Of a DNA stretch of 17,877 nt, positions 1-6,500 are shown in pieces (the first letter of the stretch is position 1; each line of letters opens with the position of its first letter). The DNA comes from an uncultured Prevotella sp. (GTDB taxonomy: Bacteria > Bacteroidota > Bacteroidia > Bacteroidales > Bacteroidaceae), in assembly GCA_902495455.1 (NCBI GenBank), contig CABUXJ010000041.1, positions 1-17,877 of the forward strand, in the 5' to 3' direction. Made by a program: the position numbers and the translations under genes. The notes under the pieces are model-generated. The model saw nothing but the letters and a program-made list of their open reading frames with translations, ran no database searches and was not told the DNA's origin.

Positions 1-103
1 ATTTGTCACTGAGCGAACGGATGTTCGCAAGCACGCGGTCGAGAGCCGCGGACACATCGGGCTGGGTCATTGCCCAACCAATGGAAATTTCTTTTTGTCG
101 CAT
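1..103 (-). CDS. Unidentified protein, N-terminal fragment (runs off left edge)
   Basis: An ATG at 103-101 opens a frame that stays open to the window edge. It gives 34 residues beginning MRQKEISIGWAMTQ and continuing with an Ala/Leu/Asp-rich stretch that looks like the start of an amphipathic helix. I do not recognise the family. The composition is protein-like, but 34 codons is too short to be sure. A 16-bp inverted-repeat arm ends 4 nt before the ATG, so the start lies beside a possible regulatory site. It competes with another open frame through the same bases (see 6-455). I see no Shine-Dalgarno sequence, which is normal for this group. It is the most downstream gene seen in the minus-strand series. 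Confidence 0.4.
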   Translation of the reverse strand, partial: MRQKEISIGWAMTQPDVSAALDRVLANIRSLSDK

Positions 104-107
104 ATAG

Positions 108-188
108 CTTCAGTTTGTAAGCATTGCCGGTTCCTCCGGCACGGAGATACAGAAAACGGCTGCACATCCCGTTGCTTACAAACTGAAG
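108..188. repeat. 16-bp perfect inverted repeat, 49-nt spacer
   Basis: The arm CTTCAGTTTGTAAGCA at 108-123 is exactly complementary in reverse to TGCTTACAAACTGAAG at 173-188. The left arm ends just before the ATG at 103 in minus-strand terms. A further direct copy of 15 bp lies at 353-367. Regulator binding sites or remnants of a duplication are both possible. Confidence 0.6.
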
Positions 189-352
189 ACTTCTCCGGAG
201 AGCATTCTCAATTTCGAGATGGCAGCCGCTATATCGTGGCATTGCCTGATTACCCACAAAGATACGGGTACTGACACCCGCTGCCGTGACGGCAATAAAA
301 AAGCCCATCGCAAGGCGTGAGCATGACGGTGCTCGGCCGGATAGAATATCTA

Positions 353-367
353 TCAGTTTGTAAGCAT
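353..367. repeat. Third copy of the 15-bp repeat
   Basis: TCAGTTTGTAAGCAT at 353-367 is identical to 110-124, and 14 of its 15 bases match the inverted copy at 173-186. Three copies of a 15-mer within 260 bp are not expected by chance. In the open frame at 6-455 the two direct copies both encode AYKL, so a coding origin cannot be excluded. Confidence 0.6.
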
Positions 368-421
368 CGGCAAAGGTAATGAGAAAAATCGGGATGGCAA
401 AGAAAACGGCGGGGAAAATGT

Positions 422-634
422 TTATTCCCTGCCGGTATTGTTTTGTGAATGATTGTCAGAAACATCGATTGATGGCGACTCAACACCTAATCGATTACTA
501 ATACTACATACTGTCAGTAAGCTGTCAACCTCAGCTTTAAGTTTGGAACAGTTATTTTGAATTTCATCAGAAGATTTTTTTATTTCATTTTTGACCGCAT
601 GCGCTTTCCCCCAAACTTTTATAACAGCTGCCAA
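422..634 (-). other. -1 frame continuation of the membrane protein (70 codons)
   Basis: This frame has no ATG. Its only initiator-type codon upstream is a TTG at 682, well inside the previous gene, so it is unlikely to be independent. Joined to the 227-aa membrane protein by a one-base backward slip on the T5 run at 637-633, it continues the protein as SNF-LAAVIKVWGKAHAVKNEI. A Lys/Glu/Ser-rich, coiled-coil-like segment and a polar tail ending in NNTGRE follow. The joined product would be 293 residues. Possible explanations are a one-base contraction of a T run, a sequencing error, a programmed -1 frameshift, or translational re-initiation. The helical, charged composition directly after the last membrane segment favours one original polypeptide. 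Confidence 0.45.
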
Positions 635-1302
635 AAATTGGAATAAATAAATGGTAGTGTTACTGGTAGGAACCAGTCCCAAATACTATAGAAGAAGCCA
701 TTAACGCAACAAAAAATACTAACCAATAAAGAAATTCCAAGTGCTAAAACAAAATATACTATGGAATGACGCAAAGATGAATAATTGCAAAACACATTGT
801 TTTCACTCTCTTCTTTTGAAAGCCAACCTACAACCGAATAAACAATAGTGCATACAATCATACAGCACCATATTGATTTCATAACCGCCGTTTCCGTATC
901 GCCAGCTATACCTATAACATATAACGCGACCAATCCTAAAAGGAAATGCCATAATCCCACAGAAGATATGTTTTTCGCCTCACACACAGATTTTATCTTA
1001 TTATTGAAACGACCTTTCTCATCTTCAATTTTTTCTTCAATTTTTTCTCTGTCACGTTTCGCTTTCTCAATAAGACTGTTAGTACTACGTCCTTCTACAG
1101 AAACAGAGGGGATGTGTTCTAACGTCATTCTATCAACCAAAATCTTTTCACATTTTACAAAAGACTTGTTTATAAAATCTTGAAAATTAAAAACCTGACT
1201 ACAAAGAACATTTGTATAAGTCTTAACATATTCAATGGCGACTAATGCTATATTAAGTGTAGTCGCCACTTCTATAAAAGAAGAGAAATCAGCAAGTCTC
1301 AT
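619..1302 (-). CDS. Four-helix membrane protein with coiled coil, partner of the PLD-like protein
   Basis: The product is 227 residues from an ATG at 1302 and I do not recognise its family. The N-terminal 60 residues are soluble and mixed. A strongly charged Lys/Glu coiled-coil-like helix spans about 76-110. Four hydrophobic segments follow at about 116-133, 139-159, 179-200 and 205-222, and the last two loops are Cys-rich. The start overlaps the stop of the preceding gene as ATGA, so the two are translationally coupled and probably work together at the membrane. The frame stops immediately after the fourth helix, while the -1 frame continues with a plausible cytoplasmic tail (see 422-634). 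The gene is AT-rich (about a third G+C by eye in sampled lines) against 50-65% for most of the structural genes, which suggests separate acquisition. A role in superinfection exclusion or defence is a guess from layout, not from homology. Confidence 0.75.
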   Translation of the reverse strand: MRLADFSSFIEVATTLNIALVAIEYVKTYTNVLCSQVFNFQDFINKSFVKCEKILVDRMTLEHIPSVSVEGRSTNSLIEKAKRDREKIEEKIEDEKGRFNNKIKSVCEAKNISSVGLWHFLLGLVALYVIGIAGDTETAVMKSIWCCMIVCTIVYSVVGWLSKEESENNVFCNYSSLRHSIVYFVLALGISLLVSIFCCVNGFFYSIWDWFLPVTLPFIYSNFWQLL

Positions 1303-1847
1303 TTAAACATATCATTTAGTTGGACCTGTACAGAATAATCCTGAGAGAATATTTCATCAAAAATTGCTATATAGGCTTTAGCTATATCCGGATTATTCAT
1401 ATTACATACTGCTGTTCTATTCTCTATATCTGTCTCTATGCGATACGCATTTTCATCAGCAATAGTAAAATGAACATAATTCTTATTTCCATCCTGCATA
1501 AAATATGGCTCTGCTGTTGTTTTTTTTACTACAACGTCATTCTGATTATCTTCATAAAAGGCCAATCTTTTAAAAAGGTTGGATGATTTCATTGATTTCT
1601 CGTCTAATTTATTAAGCAAAATACGAATCTTTCCTCCTCGCTCTATAAAGTCACTGACAGCTTCAATGTAATCTGGTTCATTTCCAACATGCTCACATAA
1701 ATTCCCTGCAAATATTCTAACCGTATCCTTTGCTTGCTTAAAAATTTCAACAAGAACAACAAGTGCATGTCTCTCATCTGAATTGAGAAACACACGATTA
1801 TCATTATTTCTTGCCAAATTAGCAACAAAGTCTTTATAGCCTTTCAT
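1299..1847 (-). CDS. PLD-fold-like protein lacking a clear HKD motif
   Basis: The product is 182 residues from the ATG at 1847. The frame extends 15 codons further up, but only to a TTG. Residues 28-80 (helix, TVRIFAGNL, helix, GGKIRILLN) and 124-168 (YVHFTIAD, RIE, an AV-N strand, then a helix ending in FDEIF) resemble the alternating pattern of a single phospholipase D-like domain. His126 and Asp131 sit where an HKD motif might be, but the H-x-K-x4-D spacing and the lysine are missing. Catalysis by the usual mechanism is therefore doubtful and a binding or sensing role is possible. It is soluble and has no signal peptide. It is the first gene of a two-gene AT-rich unit, with a promoter-like box 33 nt upstream and an ATGA overlap with the membrane protein. 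The PLD resemblance is my reading of the pattern, not a search result. Confidence 0.7.
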   Translation of the reverse strand: MKGYKDFVANLARNNDNRVFLNSDERHALVVLVEIFKQAKDTVRIFAGNLCEHVGNEPDYIEAVSDFIERGGKIRILLNKLDEKSMKSSNLFKRLAFYEDNQNDVVVKKTTAEPYFMQDGNKNYVHFTIADENAYRIETDIENRTAVCNMNNPDIAKAYIAIFDEIFSQDYSVQVQLNDMFK

Positions 1848-1879
1848 ACAATTATATACTTGATTATTATATTTCGCTA

Positions 1880-1887
1880 CAAAGTTA
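1880..1887 (-). promoter_or_regulatory. Bacteroidetes-type -7 box for the AT-rich cassette
   Basis: TAACTTTG on the minus strand matches the Bacteroidetes TAnnTTTG consensus and would start transcription roughly 25 nt before the ATG at 1847. I see no convincing -33 element at 19 nt spacing, so the call rests on one box plus its position downstream of terminators and upstream of a gene. Confidence 0.4.
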
Positions 1888-1931
1888 AACAAATAAATCA
1901 GGATTCTATCAATTCTATAAGTTTAATTATT

Positions 1932-1960
1932 AATTTTGCGATTAATTTAATCGCAAAATT
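1932..1960. repeat. Perfect 13-bp inverted repeat, 3-nt spacer (operator candidate)
   Basis: AATTTTGCGATTA at 1932-1944 and TAATCGCAAAATT at 1948-1960 form a perfect dyad around ATT. It lies about 45 bp upstream of the -7 box at 1880-1887. It lacks a U-run on either side, so an operator for a dimeric regulator fits better than a terminator. An integration-site or recombination role cannot be excluded. Confidence 0.6.
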
Positions 1961-1966
1961 GCACGT

Positions 1967-2004
1967 AAAAGAACAAAAGCCCCGGAACAATAAAGTTTCA
2001 GGGC
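1967..2004 (-). terminator. Rho-independent terminator after the late operon
   Basis: On the minus strand, GCCCTGAAAC (2004-1995) pairs with GTTCCGGGGC (1988-1979) across a 6-nt AU-rich loop, with one G-U pair and one mismatch. TTTTGTTCTTTT follows directly (1978-1967). This orientation ends transcripts arriving from the lysis genes and isolates the AT-rich cassette. Confidence 0.65.
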
Positions 2005-2040
2005 TGTGATTGCGCCTGTAGGCGACAGGCGACTTGTGTC

Positions 2041-2063
2041 AAACAAAGGGCAGTTACAGCCCT
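2041..2063 (-). terminator. Short hairpin, weak terminator candidate
   Basis: AGGGC and GCCCT (2063-2059 and 2051-2047) form a 5-bp stem with a 7-nt loop, followed on the minus strand by TTGTTTG. It is short and weak and may only reinforce the stronger terminator 40 nt downstream. Confidence 0.3.
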
Positions 2064-2098
2064 CGCCTAAATCTCTATGGTGTCGGCAGCCCGGCGTA

Positions 2099-2129
2099 AA
2101 CGGCCCGCCATCTTCGCAGACAGCGGGCC
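2099..2129 (-). repeat. 31-bp hairpin repeat, copy 1 (no U-tract)
   Basis: This is identical over 31 bp to 17588-17618. On the minus-strand transcript the 7-bp GGCCCGC/GCGGGCC stem continues through two G-U pairs and UCU/AGA to a GCGA loop, a GNRA tetraloop. Unlike the other copy it is followed by GTTTACGCC rather than a U-run. It is therefore an RNA stem at the end of the lysis transcript rather than a complete intrinsic terminator. Confidence 0.7.
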
Positions 2130-2222
2130 CTTAAGCTGCATTTTGCAACTCTTGATATGGTTGATGATACAAAGATCATGAAAAATCTTAGTATTAATAG
2201 GATTTTTATTTTAGGAAATGTG

Positions 2223-2705
2223 TTATTTCCCAATCCTGTAATACACTCCGACCCCAATATACGGCGAAAAACCTTGCCGGCCATATCCAGCTCCGCAAAC
2301 AATTCCCCACCCGACACGTGAGTGTTTGGTTATCAGCTCCCTCTCCCGTATGGTAACAGTCTTGCGATATACCGATATGCTGTCGAGAGTAACATCATAG
2401 CCGCTGACATAAGCCTTGTATGTGCTGTCCTCGTAGATTTTCTGCGTTATGGGAATGACAACCTCTACACTGTCATGGGCCACGGTATCATTGCCTGAAG
2501 CCGGAACTGTCGGCAGCAGCCTGGTCTCATGACGCACAACGACACTATCACGCAGTACCGGCTTAGGGTACTCCACGGTATCAATAACGGTATCAACGAC
2601 AGTCTCGTGGATGACCGAACGATGGCTATTGCCGGCCGATGGTATCAATGATATTATGCACATACCTACGGCAACTCCGAGTATAAAGAACAGAAAATAT
2701 CTCAT
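2223..2705 (-). CDS. DUF6808-like membrane-anchored phage protein
   Basis: The product is 160 residues from the ATG at 2705; the open frame reaches a TTG two codons earlier. Residues 3-22 form a single N-terminal hydrophobic anchor. A long Val/Asp/Thr-rich extended region follows (about 30-90), then a conserved-looking stretch around IYEDSTYKAYVSGYDVTLDSI and a Gly-rich aromatic end (GAGYG..PYIGVGVYYRI). This pattern matches, from memory, the DUF6808 proteins found next to lysis genes in Bacteroides prophages. The position after holin and lysin candidates suggests a spanin-like or envelope role, which is inference: no lipobox Cys is visible. A terminator at 2717-2753 separates it from the lysin, so its expression depends on read-through or an unseen promoter. 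Confidence 0.75.
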   Translation of the reverse strand: MRYFLFFILGVAVGMCIISLIPSAGNSHRSVIHETVVDTVIDTVEYPKPVLRDSVVVRHETRLLPTVPASGNDTVAHDSVEVVIPITQKIYEDSTYKAYVSGYDVTLDSISVYRKTVTIRERELITKHSRVGWGIVCGAGYGRQGFSPYIGVGVYYRIGK

Positions 2706-2716
2706 AATCAAAACAT

Positions 2717-2753
2717 AAAAAGCGACATTCGATTTTCACAAACGGAATGTCGC
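2717..2753 (-). terminator. Rho-independent terminator between lysin and DUF6808-like gene
   Basis: GCGACATTC (minus strand 2753-2745) and GAATGTCGC (2730-2722) pair perfectly over 9 bp with a 14-nt loop, and TTTTT follows at 2721-2717. It lies in the only sizeable gap of the lysis region and would attenuate the distal gene. Confidence 0.75.
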
Positions 2754-2774
2754 AAAACTACTGACATATACAAA

Positions 2775-3227
2775 CTAACTTATCTCTATCCCAATATCGT
2801 CCCCCGCAGCATTGAGTCTCTCGACCAATCTGTAGAAAGTTGCGGTTGAGTTCACAACCTGTCCGACGACCTTGTTCTCACCCACGAGGATACACCCTTC
2901 GGTATCTTTAGGGGTGTTACCTATATGGATGAGCACACCATCGAATACCGGGACATCGAGCAGACGTGGCAGACGGCCACCGATACGCTGGTATTGGGCA
3001 CGCTTGCCGAATCTCGGCGACACGACATTGAGCGTTATTTTGTACCTCCCCATAGGTATGGCCGTGGAGCCCTTGACCTTCATGCGCCGTAATGCGTCAA
3101 CGCTCTGTCCCTGACACAGCCCTCTATCGGTGTCTTCGAGCGTGTCACAGAAATACTCGCCATCTATATAGAGCCGGCCTATTGTATAGCCGGGACGCCT
3201 CGCTATTCTTCTCAGTGTAAGTATCAT
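2775..3227 (-). CDS. DUF5675-like protein, putative phage lysin
   Basis: The product is 150 residues from an ATG at 3227. The N-terminus has the beta-strand pattern of the family: RPGYTIGRLYIDGEYFCDTLED, then IPMGRYKITL at about 57-66. The core motif is LIHIGNTPKDTEGCILVG, with His101 and Cys112. The His...Gly-Cys arrangement recalls the active site of YkuD-type L,D-transpeptidases. DUF5675 members, as I know them, sit beside holins in phages and are presumed to cut or remodel peptidoglycan. The length is normal. The start overlaps the stop of the holin candidate as ATGA, so the pair is coupled. No signal peptide is visible, consistent with holin-dependent release. The catalytic role is inferred from motif and context. 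Confidence 0.75.
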   Translation of the reverse strand: MILTLRRIARRPGYTIGRLYIDGEYFCDTLEDTDRGLCQGQSVDALRRMKVKGSTAIPMGRYKITLNVVSPRFGKRAQYQRIGGRLPRLLDVPVFDGVLIHIGNTPKDTEGCILVGENKVVGQVVNSTATFYRLVERLNAAGDDIGIEIS

Positions 3228-3469
3228 TTCTCTTCATTTTGATTTTTCTTGTCGATGAAATTCTTGAGCTCTCCGAATTTCGTGGAGACGTAAACCGTAA
3301 CTCCGAAAACACTGCCGGCATATAACAGGCATTGCGCCACATACCACAGCACCGAATCCTTCACCTCATATTCGTTGAGGAAAAAGCACAGGAACGTGAG
3401 AATCACACCGCTGCCGAGCATGAACATGGCAGAACCGTACTGAATCCACTCTTTTGTATTTTTTTGCAT
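3224..3469 (-). CDS. Two-helix small membrane protein, holin candidate
   Basis: The product is 81 residues from an ATG at 3469 with an AAAGAGA sequence just upstream. There are two hydrophobic segments at about 10-31 and 41-62, a short charged loop between them (EYEVKD), and a strongly charged C-terminus (KKNQNEEK). That is the form of a class II-like holin. It is the first gene after its own promoter module and is translationally coupled to the putative lysin. Assignment is by topology and neighbourhood, since holins share little sequence. Confidence 0.7.
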   Translation of the reverse strand: MQKNTKEWIQYGSAMFMLGSGVILTFLCFFLNEYEVKDSVLWYVAQCLLYAGSVFGVTVYVSTKFGELKNFIDKKNQNEEK

Positions 3470-3493
3470 CGCATCTCTTTTTTATTGTCATGA

Positions 3494-3528
3494 CAAAGAT
3501 ATAAATCCTCGTATAAGAATAAAAATAC
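3494..3528 (-). promoter_or_regulatory. Lysis promoter: GTATTTTTATT, 16 nt, TATCTTTG
   Basis: On the minus strand, GTATTTTTATT (3528-3518) is followed after exactly 16 nt by TATCTTTG (3501-3494), a match to the Bacteroidetes -7 consensus. The holin ATG lies 24 nt further on. The same two boxes with the same spacing occur at 17584-17550. The upstream box is also the U-tract of the terminator at the end of the adhesin gene. Confidence 0.6.
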
Positions 3529-3552
3529 CGATGATTATCACAAAGTCGGTAT
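3518..3552 (-). terminator. Terminator overlapping the end of the adhesin gene
   Basis: ATACCGA (minus strand 3552-3546) and TCGGTAT (3531-3525) form a perfect 7-bp stem with a 14-nt loop that contains the adhesin stop codon TGA (3540-3538). The run TATTTTTATT follows. The stem is moderate in strength, so partial read-through into the lysis genes is likely. Confidence 0.55.
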
Positions 3553-6500
3553 CACCCCATCAGGATCCGCGTCAAAATCATATTCAATATAGCCATCCTT
3601 CCGTGCCACATTAGCCTGATAAGCATCGCCGCAACCTAAGGGCACATAAAATTCAGTCACACCATTTATGTTAGAACCGTAACCGAGATGTATCGAGGGC
3701 GGTGTGCTGCAATGGAGATACAGCTTGTCTATCTTCACGCCGCGGAAAAAATAATCATGAAAAGCGGTACACTCAGGAATATATATTAATTTGACATGGA
3801 TATTCTTGTCAGAGTCACCCAAATCCGCTCTGGTAACTTTCTTCCCCGGCATAATCTTGATGTAATCAATCTCTCCCGTCTTTTTTAAGGCAAGATTAAA
3901 TATGAGTTCACATGCCGGAAATATGACTCTGCTCAATCCGGAATGTCTCAAACAACTGCCATTACCTGTAAAAGCAGTGAAATATCTGAACTCATCAAAA
4001 GAGACAAGATCTGTACGACCGCTGAATTCATTGCTGATTGTCTTGACCTGCGCCGCCATCTCTCTCGTTATGCCCGTACCGTCGCCCCATTTTTCGGCAC
4101 ATATACGCCTGACAGCATCGTCAGCAAAGCGTATGTAATACCCCTTGAGCACGTTTATCGTCAGATTGGCACCGAAAAACGCCCTGAGAGCATCGGCGGA
4201 GTCTTCGTAGGCGTAGCCGTCGATATTTATTACGCCCTCCAGGGCTGGTTTATCCGCCGTGTTAGTGAGGATGTTGCGCTCCGCATCATACGCCACGGAG
4301 CCATAGCCCAGTCCCGTATCCGGATTGTATGAGTTGCCGGCAAATGCGGCCAGCATGTCAAGGTCGTCGGCCGTGCCGTCGATGGGCGTTGTCCATATCA
4401 TGGTGATAAATTGCAGCACATTGCCACCCGCATTGAAGACCTTGCGCAATATCTCGAACGGAGTGATCCCCGGACACTCCTGGTAATAGATGCCGTTGAT
4501 GGTCGTCAGGGCGTCGTCGGGGATACGCAGCCCCGACATGGTGAGCAGCGGCAGAGTGTGAAGGAATAGCGTCTGCAGACCGCTCGGGAAGCTCACCTCC
4601 TCAATCTTCGCACCTACGGGAATGAGCAGCGTGGGAACGTTGGTCCCCTCGAAGAGCGCCCGTTTGAGCCGCGGGCAGCCGAGCAGCGACACGTCATTGC
4701 GCAGCGACGCCGCGTTGCGGGCGTCTATCACCTCCACGCTCTCTCCGCTCACGGCCAGCGTGGAAGCATTAAAACGAACCTTGGAGACCTCGGCGTCGCC
4801 CACCTTGACCGACCGCAAGCGCTTGCTCTTGATGGAGAGTGACGCTCCCACCGTGGCGTCACCGCCTCGGCTTGTGAGCGTGAGGCCGCACAGGTCACCT
4901 ATCGAGGTGTACCAGTCGAGCGCCTTAAGATAGAACGTCGTCTGACCGTCTGAAGAGGCAGGGATTATACACTCCTCTCCGGCCGGCGTACGGGCTCCCT
5001 TGATGTTCTGGCCGCCTCCGAGGTTACCCGACGGATACATGTCGATGGCCGGCGTGACGTGGAAATCGAAAGGAGCGGCCGGTGTGAACTCTATGCGTCC
5101 ATAGCCGTCGTCACCGCTGCCAGTGAACGCGGCCACCTCATAGAGACTACACACGTAGGCAATGCGGCGCTCCACCCACAAACGTTCCGCCTCATACTGC
5201 GTGCCAAGTGCCTGTGTCAGCGGATACACATTATTATATGTACGGTTAGGGTCTAATACCCACGGGGTGAGATAGCTGAACGCCGCATCCTCATTGTATG
5301 CCGTCGCCGGGAAATAGCGTGCCGAATGACTCCAAAAATAATAATCGAACACGTTGAACACCGTGCGGTGAATATACGCTCCCTGTATGCCGAGTTCTCC
5401 GGCCAGCGTCTCCATCGCGCCCACCATGCGCGTCATCATGGTTTTGCAGCCCGCGGCGAAACATGTACGTATTAGTGTCCAGAATGCCGAGGATGAGCCT
5501 TGGTAAATGTCAACACCGTCGGCCGTCACGTCACCCGGCTCTATTGAATAGCTCTTGGTGCTCTGTCCGTTGTTGTCAGTGACGAGGATGGAATCGAGGT
5601 CATCCTCTTTCCAGCACCAGCGGCCGCCCTCGGCCAGTGACCTGAACTTGAACGGATAGGTATTCTTGGCGTGGTTGTCGGTCGCGCCGATGAGCACGCA
5701 GAAACAGTCATGATACTCGGCGTCGTCGATGCTCCAGTAATTGGACGCCTCGGCCGTGAACTTGGCGGCACGGGCCGCTATCAGCTCGGCCGTCAACGGA
5801 CTGGTCTTGTTCATGAGATAATCGCCGAGATACCCTATCATGTCGAAACCGTCGAGGACCTCATAGCGCGCCGTCTTGTTGCGGTAGTATATAAGATTAT
5901 AATTGTTGTCGTAGAGCTGCAGCACGCCGTTGTCGCGCCCGGTGATGATGCCGCTCCGCCGGCGGAACCCTTCGGCGTCGGCGTTGAGCGCGTCGAGGGT
6001 GGCATACCCGGCCTCGGTAAGCGAGCACAGATATGGCGAGCAGTTATAGACTATCTCGTATGCCGGCCGCCACTCACGCTCCATGAGCGCGAGGATATCG
6101 GCAGCAGCAGCCGGGTCGTCGGTCTCGTAGCGGCAGGCGCTCACATCCCAGCCTTCCTGACCGCCGAAGGTCAGTGTCTCGTCGTCGGCTGAATACTCCA
6201 CGTCGATCCACGGGTGCAGGAACCGCGTCGCAAGCGGGGCGTGATTCGGTCCCTCTATCTGCAGCAGATCGGGGTATGCTTTGAAGTCGTAGCCAAACGT
6301 CTTCTTGTCGCCCTTGTCCGGACCTGCCGTGTACAGACCGATGAACTTATATGTACCGTCAGCATACTTCTGGAAGCCCATGAACGGATATTGATACGTG
6401 GCTACGCGGTTGTCGGCCGATGGTAGCGATGCCTTCAGCCCCACGCGCTCATACAGTTCGTCATACATTCCGCACGCTCCCATCTTGTGACCCTGTGTCG

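Larger units (their letters stand above)
6..455 (-). other. Unresolved open frame with membrane-like segments, possible decayed gene
   Basis: One minus-strand frame is open for about 149 codons between a TGA at 458-456 and a TGA at 8-6. Its composition is protein-like. An early segment (IFPAVFFAIPIFLITFADAY) reads as a transmembrane helix, and GFFIAVTAAGV follows as a weaker hydrophobic stretch. There is no ATG before the first helix. The only upstream-side ATG is at 308, after that helix, so any product from it would lose its first membrane segment. The last 95 nt overlap the start of the gene at 103 in another frame, and the residues there (Arg/Cys/Pro-rich) look non-coding. A truncated or frameshifted remnant of a small membrane protein is my best reading. 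A chance open frame is possible. Confidence 0.25.
1893..2222. other. Gene-free strip packed with inverted repeats and terminators
   Basis: No credible gene is seen here on either strand. Besides the separately listed hairpins it holds a 7-bp repeat AAAAATC/GATTTTT (2181-2187 and 2201-2207), which could be a weak AT-rich terminator. There is also a 6-bp hairpin GGAAAT/ATTTCC (2214-2219 and 2225-2230) spanning the stop codon of the gene at 2223, and CGCCTG/CAGGCG (2013-2018 and 2026-2031). The strip separates the late lysis genes from the AT-rich cassette. Confidence 0.6.

Noticed and set aside
256..263. Minus-strand TATCTTTG, a further match to the -7 consensus
   Set aside because: No AT box 16 nt upstream and no gene start close downstream; it falls within the unresolved open frame, so a chance match is likely.
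282..294. Small palindrome TGCCGT-G-ACGGCA
   Set aside because: A one-base centre cannot form a hairpin and 6-bp arms are expected by chance; no promoter is clearly linked to it.
2075..2317. An 80-codon minus-strand frame over the terminator strip
   Set aside because: It crosses the 31-bp hairpin and the end of the DUF6808-like gene in another frame and reads as non-coding.
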